20,469 nt of DNA from an uncultured Collinsella sp. (lineage in GTDB: Bacteria; Actinomycetota; Coriobacteriia; Coriobacteriales; Coriobacteriaceae). Numbering within the stretch: position 1 is the stretch's first letter; the number at the start of each line of letters is the position of its first letter. Under the pieces are notes generated by a model, which saw nothing but the letters and a program-made list of their open reading frames with translations, did no database searches and was not told the origin of the DNA. Of the stretch, positions 6,939 through 12,992 are shown in pieces. The stretch lies in the NCBI GenBank assembly GCA_958421035.1, contig CATZKS010000022.1:1-20469 (forward strand), given 5' to 3'. A program made the position numbers and the translations under genes.

Positions 6939-8465
6939 ATGGAATCGACTGATGTACTGGTAATTGGATCTGGCATTGCGGGCCTTTGTGCCGCCATCGA
7001 AGCGGCACGCACGGGTGCAACCGTCACTGTGGCAAGCGCCGGCAAGACCATGAGTGGATCGAGCTTCTTCCCGGGTACCTGGGGCCTCGGCCTCATCGGT
7101 CCCGTCGACGAAGACGACGAGCAGGACCTCATCGACACCATCCTGGCCGTCGGCGGCGGCGTTGCCGACCCCGAACTCGTCCAAACGTTCGTCCACGGCA
7201 TTCCCCAAGCGATTGACTGGCTCGAGCAAGACCTGGGCGTTGAGCTCCAGCGTCCGCAAAGCGCCGAGAGCGCCCAGCAAAAGCAATTTATCCCTTGCTT
7301 TGACCATAAGACACGCATGTGGCGCGGTCTCACCCGCAAGCCCCTTGAGAACGCTCTGACGACCTGGATCGAGTCGCTCGGCATTCGCCTGCTCCCCCGC
7401 CATGAGCTTATCGACCTTATTGAGGACACGAACGGCAGAATAACCGGAACCGTACTCTACGACCTTACCGAAAATCGAATCGTGCCCTTTGCTGCCAAGG
7501 CCACGGTCATCGCAGCCGGTGGCACAGGCGGCCTGTTCGAGCGCAGCCTTACGTCGGCTGATGTGCTCAGTTCCTCGCAGGCCATCGCGCTGGCGCACGG
7601 CGCAACACTTACTAATATAGAGTTCATGCAGATGATGCCCGGCTTCATAGAGCCCAGGCGTAACTTGGTCTTCAATGAGAAAACCTGGCGCTACGTGCAC
7701 GTAGACCAGCCGGTAGATATTGCCGACGACAAGCTGGACGACCTGCTCGAGCAGCGCTCTGGATATGGTCCCTTCACGTCACGCTTGGCCTCCCGCGCTA
7801 TCGATCTCGTCATCGATCAGGCAGGTGTCGAAGGCCTGGCACTCCACTACGACTTCCCCCGCGAGGATGTCCCAGAGTTTGTGCAGACCTTTGCCACCTG
7901 GCTGCAAGACGAGCACGGCATCGCGCCGACCGACGAGATGCGCGTTGCGATGTATGCCCACGCTGCTAACGGCGGCATCAAGATCGATAAGACCGCGCAC
8001 ACGGGCGTTGAGGGCCTCTACGCTTGCGGCGAGGCGACAGGCGGCATGCACGGCGCCGACCGCATTGGTGGCTTGTCAAGCGCCAACGGCATCGTATTCG
8101 GACGTATCGCGGGCGCATCGGCAGCCCTCACAGCGCAGAAAGAGCCTGAAGCGGCCCTGAAGACGGATATCACCCTCCCCCAGTACGGCATTGCCACAAC
8201 AGATGCCGATCGCCTGACACACAGCCTTAGGCACACGATGAGCACCTATTGCATGATCAACAGGACCGAAACAGGCCTATCCGAGGCCCTGCAACAGCTT
8301 GAAAGCCTGCAAGACAAGGCCATGGCGCTGAGCAAGCCGCATGCCGATGACAGCGAGATCGCAGCCCTCGCCCGCCTACAGTCGCAGATTCAGCTGTCGA
8401 CGGAGATGGTCAAAGCCATGCGTAAGCGGACCGAAAGTCTCGGATCGCACTATCGAGCGGATTAA
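6939..8465 (+). CDS. FAD-dependent oxidoreductase, fumarate reductase/L-aspartate oxidase family
   Basis: A 508-residue soluble flavoprotein. The dinucleotide-binding start is VLVIGSGIAGLCAAIEAA (7-24). Further FAD contacts are ATVIAAGGTGGLF (188-200) and the C-terminal GLYACGEATGGMHGADRIGG (359-378), where R375 sits at the position of the conserved active-site Arg of FrdA/SdhA/NadB. HAANGGI at 341-347 corresponds to the family substrate-loop GGI. The helical C-terminal domain ends ESLGSHYRAD, the usual tail of this superfamily. There is no heme or iron-sulfur subunit gene beside it and no Tat or Sec signal. The start at 6939 is set by GAGAAAGGA and by the FAD motif; the region upstream has only a possible -10 (TATGAT near 6815). 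NadB is possible, but no nadA/nadC neighbours support it, so the substrate is left open. Confidence 0.85.
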   Translation: MESTDVLVIGSGIAGLCAAIEAARTGATVTVASAGKTMSGSSFFPGTWGLGLIGPVDEDDEQDLIDTILAVGGGVADPELVQTFVHGIPQAIDWLEQDLGVELQRPQSAESAQQKQFIPCFDHKTRMWRGLTRKPLENALTTWIESLGIRLLPRHELIDLIEDTNGRITGTVLYDLTENRIVPFAAKATVIAAGGTGGLFERSLTSADVLSSSQAIALAHGATLTNIEFMQMMPGFIEPRRNLVFNEKTWRYVHVDQPVDIADDKLDDLLEQRSGYGPFTSRLASRAIDLVIDQAGVEGLALHYDFPREDVPEFVQTFATWLQDEHGIAPTDEMRVAMYAHAANGGIKIDKTAHTGVEGLYACGEATGGMHGADRIGGLSSANGIVFGRIAGASAALTAQKEPEAALKTDITLPQYGIATTDADRLTHSLRHTMSTYCMINRTETGLSEALQQLESLQDKAMALSKPHADDSEIAALARLQSQIQLSTEMVKAMRKRTESLGSHYRAD

Positions 8466-8507
8466 ACCGGACACCTATCTAAAGCAGAACACAATCAATC
8501 GATATCC

Positions 8508-8543
8508 ATGGGCCCCGTGAGCTTGAAGCAGCACGGGGCCCAT
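8508..8543. terminator. 12-bp perfect hairpin, possible terminator without a T-tract
   Basis: ATGGGCCCCGTG and CACGGGGCCCAT form a perfect stem with a 12-base loop, 43 bases after the flavoprotein stop. Neither strand has the T-run of an intrinsic terminator, so it may instead block exonucleases at the mRNA 3' end or act with Rho. Confidence 0.55.
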
Positions 8544-8626
8544 TCGTGTCCGCACGACAGCGTATCCTTATTCTGAATATAGAGCGGGCAAAGCCCGCAT
8601 AGAAAATAGACCAGCGAGGAGGAGAT

Positions 8627-9487
8627 ATGGACAGCAGGGATATCGAGAAATGGCGTGTCGAACTTGACAGCTACGCCCATGTGGAAGACGGCGTTGAGTA
8701 TTGGCTCGCACGCGATTTAATGGAACCCATGGGGTACACTCGATGGGAGAACTTCGCCGAAGTTGTTAAGAGGGCAAAAGTCTCGTGCGAAACAAACAAA
8801 ACTCCAGTTGATTCCCATTTTCGTGACACCACGAAAATGGTAACTGCCGGTGTCGCCGCTCGCGCGGTTAAAGACTACAAACTTACGCGCTATGCATGCT
8901 ATTTAATCGCACAGAACGGAGATTCAAACAAGCCAGAGATCGCGCTCGCCCAGGCATACTTTGCCGTGCAGACGCGCCGCCAAGAGCTCATAGAGCAGCG
9001 CTTCGCAGAGATTCAGCGCTTGCAGGCGCGCCACTCGCTATCCGATTCAGAGAAACAGCTCTCGGGTATTGCGTTCAAACGCGGCGTGGACTCCAAAGGA
9101 TTCGCGATCATCAAGTCGAAGGGCGATGAGGCGTTATTCGGCGGCAGAAGCACGGCGGAAATGAAGCAGCAGCTCGGCGTACCCAAGAGCGCGGCATTGG
9201 CGGACAGGTTAGCCGATGTCCTCATCAAAGCAAAGGACCTCACGAACTCGATGACGGCCTTCAACGCCGAGGAACACGACTTGTACGGTCTGGACCAGAT
9301 CAAACAAGAACACGTCGAGAACAACACGAGCGTGCGTGGCAGCCTCATCGACCGCGGAATTGTTCCCGAGAACCTACCGCCTGCCGAGGATACAAAAAAG
9401 CTCGAGCGTCGCGTGAAGGCAGACGAGAAGAAACTCAAGGAGGGTACTGACGGTTTCACCGATCCCCAGGGTAGACTCAATCTGTGA
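8627..9487 (+). CDS. dinD: DinD-like DNA damage-inducible protein
   Basis: A 286-residue protein matching the DinD family along its length. The N-terminal part (YWLARDLMEPMGYTRWENF, 25-43) resembles the BRO-N-like start of the family. The middle has YKLTRYACYLIAQNGD (84-99). The C-terminal signature is GRSTAEMKQQLGVPKSAALA (173-192) through SVRGSLIDRGIVPENLPPAE. In E. coli DinD is SOS-induced and inhibits RecA-mediated strand exchange; the role here is inferred. The start has a strong site (GAGGAGGAG). The leader contains a GCGGGC-AAA-GCCCGC hairpin (8584-8598). I see no GAAC-N4-GTTC-type LexA box upstream, so SOS control is not supported by sequence. Codon use (AAA, TTA, AGA-like choices) is less biased than in neighbouring core genes, and the gene lies beside a broken tRNA copy, so acquisition by transfer is plausible. 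Confidence 0.88.
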   Translation: MDSRDIEKWRVELDSYAHVEDGVEYWLARDLMEPMGYTRWENFAEVVKRAKVSCETNKTPVDSHFRDTTKMVTAGVAARAVKDYKLTRYACYLIAQNGDSNKPEIALAQAYFAVQTRRQELIEQRFAEIQRLQARHSLSDSEKQLSGIAFKRGVDSKGFAIIKSKGDEALFGGRSTAEMKQQLGVPKSAALADRLADVLIKAKDLTNSMTAFNAEEHDLYGLDQIKQEHVENNTSVRGSLIDRGIVPENLPPAEDTKKLERRVKADEKKLKEGTDGFTDPQGRLNL

Positions 9488-9530
9488 AAGCGGCCGCGCC
9501 CTTTCGGGTTCGACCCCATGCGAGGTTAAC

Positions 9531-9561
9531 AAAAAAGCGACCAGCCTAAGCCAGTCGCTTT
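9531..9561 (-). terminator. Duplicate tRNA-operon terminator (copy 1)
   Basis: On the minus strand a 12-bp stem with two wobble pairs and a TTAG loop runs into TTTTTT. It is identical to the functional terminator at 9708-9738. Confidence 0.8.
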
Positions 9562-9570
9562 AACATGCTT

Positions 9571-9591
9571 TGGGTGGGCCGTCAGGGGGTC
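9571..9591 (-). pseudogene. Remnant of a tRNA-Lys 3' end
   Basis: On the minus strand the segment matches the last part of tRNA-Lys (end of T-loop, T-stem, acceptor strand, with CCA changed by an inserted base). The match is to the nearer tRNA-Lys (9748-9823), not the other copy, because it shares the CCCCC run. Everything 5' of the T-loop is missing. Confidence 0.8.
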
Positions 9592-9670
9592 AGCCTGCTG
9601 TGCAGGCGGTCACTGCGGCGCTTCGCGCCTTGCGCGCTGCGCTGGCAAATGCTTACGCATTTCCTCAGCT
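9592..9670. other. 79-bp spacer between repeat copies, hairpin-rich
   Basis: No gene. It contains GCCTG-CTGTG-CAGGC (9593-9607), a GCGC-rich palindromic stretch (about 9619-9641) and a perfect AAATGC-TTAC-GCATTT hairpin (9647-9662). Confidence 0.6.
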
Positions 9671-9767
9671 CCGCGCCCCGACGGGTTCGACCCGATGCGA
9701 GGTTAACAAAAAAGCGACCAGCCTAAGCCAGTCGCTTTAACATGCTTTGGTGGGCCGTCAGGGGGTC
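9671..9767. repeat. Direct repeat copy 2, contiguous with intact tRNA-Lys
   Basis: This is the second copy of the segment at 9494-9591, offset by 177 bases (176 after the one-base indel). Its right end lies inside the tRNA-Lys gene. Confidence 0.9.
9708..9738 (-). terminator. Terminator of the His-Lys-Lys tRNA operon
   Basis: On the minus strand AAAGCGACTGGC / GCTGGTCGCTTT with a TTAG loop is followed by TTTTTT, just downstream of the last tRNA. Confidence 0.92.
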
Positions 9768-9823
9768 GAACCCTGGACCTTGGGATTAAGAGTCCCCTGC
9801 TCTACCAACTGAGCTAACGACCC
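9748..9823 (-). tRNA. tRNA-Lys (anticodon CTT), third gene of the operon
   Basis: A 76-nt cloverleaf with CCA encoded. The acceptor GGGTCGT pairs with ACGGCCC (one G-T pair) and the D-arm contains AGCTCAGTTGGTAGAGC. The anticodon loop is GACTCTTAATC with anticodon CUU, and the T-arm loop is TTCGACC. It differs from the other tRNA-Lys by one base in the T-loop. Confidence 0.95.
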
Positions 9824-9827
9824 AAAG

Positions 9828-9853
9828 CTAAAGTCCGTTATGGCGGACTTTAG
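9828..9853. other. 10-bp perfect hairpin between the two tRNA-Lys genes
   Basis: CTAAAGTCCG and CGGACTTTAG enclose TTATGG. There is no T-run, so it is more likely an RNA processing signal in the tRNA precursor than a terminator. Confidence 0.65.
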
Positions 9854-9866
9854 AGGAGATATCGTG

Positions 9867-9942
9867 TGGTGGGCCGTCAGGGGTTCGAACCCTGGACCTT
9901 GGGATTAAGAGTCCCCTGCTCTACCAACTGAGCTAACGACCC
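9867..9942 (-). tRNA. tRNA-Lys (anticodon CTT), second gene of the operon
   Basis: A 76-nt cloverleaf with encoded CCA. It has the same body as the tRNA at 9748 but with the standard TTCGAAC T-loop. The anticodon is CUU, and it lies 22 bases downstream of tRNA-His. Confidence 0.96.
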
Positions 9943-9964
9943 GATATCAACACGAAGCAAGAAC

Positions 9965-10042
9965 TGGGGTGGGTAAAGGGACTCGAACCCTCGACCTACG
10001 GGACCACAACCCGTCGCTCTAGCCAACTGAGCTACACCCACC
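9965..10042 (-). tRNA. tRNA-His (anticodon GTG)
   Basis: A cloverleaf with an extra 5' G (G-1) opposite C73, the identity mark of bacterial tRNA-His. The acceptor is GTGGGTG/TACCCAC, the anticodon loop GTTGTGGTC gives GUG, the T-loop is TTCGAGT, and CCA is encoded. It is the first gene of the minus-strand tRNA transcript. Confidence 0.97.
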
Positions 10043-10068
10043 GTGTCCTGTGCGCTTCGCGCTCGACT

Positions 10069-10097
10069 ATTATTGCAAGGAACGCCACGCGATGCAA
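10069..10097 (-). promoter_or_regulatory. Promoter of the tRNA operon
   Basis: On the minus strand, -35 TTGCAT (10092-10097) and -10 AATAAT (10069-10074) are separated by 17 bases. The -10 lies about 27 bases before the mature tRNA-His 5' end. Confidence 0.75.
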
Positions 10098-10104
10098 GCC
10101 CCAA

Positions 10105-10123
10105 TTTTCAAGAATTTTGAAAA
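10105..10123. promoter_or_regulatory. 19-bp palindrome, possible operator
   Basis: TTTTCAA-GAATT-TTGAAAA has perfect 7-bp arms. It sits just upstream of the tRNA operon -35 and about 85 bases before the divergently read aminotransferase gene. It could control either gene, or be a weak terminator on the plus strand because GAGTTTTT follows. Confidence 0.4.
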
Positions 10124-10207
10124 GAGTTTTTCGAGCGCGTTTCGAGCAATTCCCACCGGTTCCATAGGAGTAAACTTGCCCCACTGCAAATCCTCGAAAG
10201 GACCGGC

Positions 10208-11389
10208 ATGAAAGAACTCTCCAACCGCACGGCAACATTTACCGATTCGGTCATCCGCCGCATGACACGCATCTCCAATAAGTACGATGCCGTCAACCTG
10301 TCGCAGGGCTTCCCCGACTTCGATCCTCCGGCGCAGCTGCTCAACAGCCTGAGCACCATCGCCGCCGACCCCAAGCCGCTCTACCACCAGTACTCCATTA
10401 CCTGGGGCTCCCAGGCCATGCGCGAGGCGCTCGCCGCCAAACAGGAGCACTTTATGGGCATGCCGATCGACCCCAACCAGAATATCGTGGTCACCTGCGG
10501 CTCCACCGAGGCCATGATGGCCGCCATGATGACGGTTACGAACCCCGGAGACAAGGTCGTCATCTTCTCGCCGTTCTACGAGAACTACGGCGCTGACACC
10601 ATTCTCTCGGGTGCCGAGCCCATCTATGTACCGCTCAACCCGCCCACATTCGACTTTGACCGCGAGGCGCTCGAGGCTGCCTTCCGCGACAACGGCCCCA
10701 AGGCCATCGTCCTGTGCAACCCTTCCAACCCCTGCGGCAAGGTCTTTATGCGCGAAGAGCTCACCTTTATCGCCGACCTGTGCAAAAAGTACGACGCGTA
10801 CTGCATCACCGACGAAGTCTACGAGCACATCGTCTACGCGCCCCATGAGCACGTCTACATGGCCACGCTGCCCGGCATGTTCGAGCGAACCATCAGCTGC
10901 AGCTCGCTGTCTAAGACGTACTCCATCACCGGCTGGCGTCTGGGCTACACCATCGCCCCGGCCCAGATCACCGAGCGCATCAAGAAGGTCCACGACTTTC
11001 TCACCGTGGGTGCCGCCGCTCCCCTGCAGGAAGCCGTTGTCACCGCCCTCAACTTCGACGACAGCTATTACGATGAGGTCCTCGACCTCTACACCGCCAA
11101 ACGCGACCTGTTCTGCCAGGGGCTCGATAGCATCGGTCTTGAGCATAACGTGCCGCAGGGCGCCTACTACGTCATGATGGACATCTCTGAGTTTGGCTAT
11201 GACAGCGACCTCGAATTCTGCGAGGACCTCGCATCCAAGGTGGGCGTGGGCGCCGTGCCCGGCTCGAGCTTCTTCCGCGAGCCCGTCAACCATCTGATTC
11301 GTTTCCACTTTGCCAAGCGGGACGAGACGCTTAACGCGGCACTGGAGAACCTCAAGTCGCTACGTGATAAAATCAAGCCGCGCGGGTAA
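10208..11389 (+). CDS. PLP-dependent aminotransferase, class I/II
   Basis: A 393-residue fold-type I aminotransferase, close in style to the kynurenine/methionine/aspartate aminotransferase group. The N-terminal signature is VNLSQGFPDFDPP (29-41). The PLP phosphate and ring contacts are CGSTEAMMAA (97-106), NPSNPCGK (171-178) and TDEVYEHI (201-208). The Schiff-base lysine is K236 in SSLSKTYSITGWRLGY, with R244 after it. The substrate-carboxylate arginine is R365 in LIRFHFAK. The start follows GAAAGGA. It is monocistronic, with its own terminator at 11418. Substrate cannot be settled from sequence; glutamine/methionine-type or aromatic transamination are the likely options. It is cytosolic. 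Confidence 0.92.
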   Translation: MKELSNRTATFTDSVIRRMTRISNKYDAVNLSQGFPDFDPPAQLLNSLSTIAADPKPLYHQYSITWGSQAMREALAAKQEHFMGMPIDPNQNIVVTCGSTEAMMAAMMTVTNPGDKVVIFSPFYENYGADTILSGAEPIYVPLNPPTFDFDREALEAAFRDNGPKAIVLCNPSNPCGKVFMREELTFIADLCKKYDAYCITDEVYEHIVYAPHEHVYMATLPGMFERTISCSSLSKTYSITGWRLGYTIAPAQITERIKKVHDFLTVGAAAPLQEAVVTALNFDDSYYDEVLDLYTAKRDLFCQGLDSIGLEHNVPQGAYYVMMDISEFGYDSDLEFCEDLASKVGVGAVPGSSFFREPVNHLIRFHFAKRDETLNAALENLKSLRDKIKPRG

Positions 11390-11417
11390 GGACGGCCCGG
11401 CAACTAAAGCAACCAAA

Positions 11418-11457
11418 GAAGCCCCGCACCGCCCGCCACGTTGCGAGGCTTCTTTTT
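11418..11457 (+). terminator. Terminator after the aminotransferase
   Basis: GAAGCC...GGCTTC with additional inner CGCA/TGCG pairing is followed by TTTTT, 29 bases after the stop. Confidence 0.88.
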
Positions 11458-11464
11458 ATAGCGC

Positions 11465-11492
11465 TTTCTTAAATGGTTTAGAGCCCTATACT
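11465..11492 (+). promoter_or_regulatory. Probable promoter of the fructokinase gene
   Basis: A -10 TATACT (11487-11492) with a weak -35 TTTCTT (11465-11470) at 16-base spacing. The predicted start lies about 32 bases before the ATG. Confidence 0.5.
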
Positions 11493-11530
11493 TTAGTCAC
11501 GGAGCAACTCGTCCCAGAGAGAGGAATACT

Positions 11531-12421
11531 ATGGCAGAACAGCAGCTTATCGGAGCGCTCGAGGCCGGCGGCACCAAGATGGTCTGCGCCACGGGCTATG
11601 CAGACGGTACGGTCCTGGAGCGTGAGCAGATCGCGACCACGACCCCGCAGGAGACCGTTGAGGCCGTCAATGCATGGTTTGCCGACAAGGGCATCACCGC
11701 GCTGGGCATCGGCGCCTTTGGCCCCACCGCAGTCAACCCCGCGTCGCCCCAATACGGCAAGATCCTGGAGACGCCCAAAACGGCATGGCGCTACTTTGAT
11801 CTGCTGGGCACCATCCAAAACGAGCTCAATATTCCTTGTGGCTACGACACCGACGTCAACGTTGCCTGCTTGGGCGAGGTCACCTTTGGTTGCGCCAAGG
11901 GCCTCACTGACGTTGTGTATCTGACCATCGGCACCGGCGTGGGCGCCGGCGTGCTCTCGGGCGGCCAGCTCGTGCACGGCATGATGCATCCCGAGGCCGG
12001 CCACATCCTGGTCACGCGCGACCCGCGCGACACCATCGGCGAGCATAGCGCCTGCCCCTTCCATGACAACTGCCTCGAGGGCCTCATCGCCGGCCCTGGC
12101 GTTAAAAAGCGCTGGGATGGCAAGAGCGCCGGAGACATGGCCGATGACCCGGAGGCCATGGACCTGCTCGCAGGCTATCTGGCACAGGCGCTCATGACCT
12201 ACACGCTGTGCTACGCACCGCAAAAGATCATCATCGGCGGCGGCGTGGCCGACCACACCCCCATCGTGCCGCTCGCACGCAAAAAGTGCGCCGAGATGCT
12301 CAACGGCTATATCGTCACGCCCGAGGTCAACGACATCGATTCCTATATTGTCAACAACAGCCTCGAGGGCAAGCAGGGCATCATGGGCTGCCTGGCCCTG
12401 GGCGCACAGGCGCTTCAGTAG
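11531..12421 (+). CDS. ROK-family fructokinase
   Basis: A 296-residue sugar kinase of the ROK family, most like the zinc-containing fructokinases that phosphorylate fructose to fructose 6-phosphate. The ATP phosphate loop is LEAGGTK (10-16). The catalytic Asp is in YDTDVNVACLGE (D108), and the second phosphate motif is LTIGTGVGAGV (131-141). The ROK zinc site is H158 in PEAGHI plus C175, H178 and C181 in SACPFHDNC. IIIGGGVAD (233-241) is the adenosine motif. The start follows AGAGAGAGGAAT, and length is normal. No transporter or sucrose hydrolase is adjacent, so the fructose assignment relies on family resemblance; another hexose or mannose is possible. It ends at a terminator shared with the convergent VanZ gene. 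Confidence 0.9.
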   Translation: MAEQQLIGALEAGGTKMVCATGYADGTVLEREQIATTTPQETVEAVNAWFADKGITALGIGAFGPTAVNPASPQYGKILETPKTAWRYFDLLGTIQNELNIPCGYDTDVNVACLGEVTFGCAKGLTDVVYLTIGTGVGAGVLSGGQLVHGMMHPEAGHILVTRDPRDTIGEHSACPFHDNCLEGLIAGPGVKKRWDGKSAGDMADDPEAMDLLAGYLAQALMTYTLCYAPQKIIIGGGVADHTPIVPLARKKCAEMLNGYIVTPEVNDIDSYIVNNSLEGKQGIMGCLALGAQALQ

Positions 12422-12503
12422 CAGACGCACCCACAGGGCGTGGCGCACTCGGCAAATCCAACCTACGGAACGACGCCACCACGCCTCATATAACCCCTCA
12501 AAT

Positions 12504-12550
12504 AAAAAAGGCCGCCTAGGACCAAACAATACGTCCTAGGCGGCTTTTTT
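12504..12550. terminator. Bidirectional terminator between fructokinase and vanZ-like gene
   Basis: The stem GCCGCCTAGGAC / GTCCTAGGCGGC (12 bp, 10-base loop) is flanked by AAAAAA on the left and TTTTTT on the right, so it works on both strands. The right arm and T-run are also the last codons of the minus-strand gene. Confidence 0.93.
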
Positions 12551-12985
12551 GGCGCACATCAGCCACCGTAAGAGATATCGAAGCACAACGCCCGTTGCCG
12601 CTCCACAGCAGTCGATCATCACATCGGTGATCATGCCGGCGCGTCCCGGCACAAAGAGCTGAATCGTCTCGTCGATCGAGGGAATCAGCAGCAGGAACAC
12701 CGCCGTGGGCAGCAGCACGTCAAAGGTGCGCCGGCCCTCAAAATCAAAGGCGTGCGTTGCCAGGATGCCGAGCACCATATACTCGGTAAAATGCGCGCAC
12801 TTGCGAACAACAAAGTTGGTCACCCATTCATATGGAAGTCCCACGCCGTGCAGGAAACCGCGGATAGCTTCCATGACCGTTAGGCTCAGCGAGCCCGACC
12901 CCGAGCCGGGAACCAGCGAATTGCCCCAGATCAAGAGCGCCCTCAGGCAGGTAACAACCGCCCATTTTCGATTGATCTTAACCAT
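12536..12985 (-). CDS. VanZ-family membrane protein
   Basis: A 149-residue integral membrane protein with the VanZ pattern. There is a first hydrophobic helix (about 9-25), the signature VRKCAHFTEYMVLGILATHAF (about 60-80; K-x2-HF-x-EY is the family core), a third helix around 92-108, and DETIQLFVPGRAGMITDVMID (about 105-127) before the last helix. VanZ of Tn1546 gives low-level teicoplanin resistance by an unknown mechanism; chromosomal relatives like this one have no established role. No van genes are nearby. It starts 7 bases after the stop of the upstream gene, whose end supplies GGAGG at a rather long spacing of 12, so the two are co-transcribed. Its TAG stop lies inside the terminator stem. 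Confidence 0.88.
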   Translation of the reverse strand: MVKINRKWAVVTCLRALLIWGNSLVPGSGSGSLSLTVMEAIRGFLHGVGLPYEWVTNFVVRKCAHFTEYMVLGILATHAFDFEGRRTFDVLLPTAVFLLLIPSIDETIQLFVPGRAGMITDVMIDCCGAATGVVLRYLLRWLMCAKKAA

Positions 12986-12992
12986 GCAGAAG

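Larger units (their letters stand above)
9494..9591. repeat. Direct repeat copy 1: tRNA-Lys 3' end plus terminator
   Basis: This 98-bp segment repeats at 9671-9767, where it is joined to an intact tRNA-Lys. Both copies hold the tRNA 3' end, the complete terminator and about 35 bases beyond it, beginning CCGCGCCC. Differences are a few substitutions near the left edge and one extra G at 9574. Identity stops exactly in the T-loop region of the tRNA. Confidence 0.9.

Noticed and set aside
8546..8626. LexA/SOS operator upstream of dinD
   Set aside because: No GAAC-N4-GTTC or similar dyad was found; only a GCGGGC/GCCCGC hairpin is present.
10070..11308. 412-codon frame antisense to the aminotransferase
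   Set aside because: Shadow frame that also runs through the tRNA promoter region; the PLP enzyme motifs lie on the plus strand.
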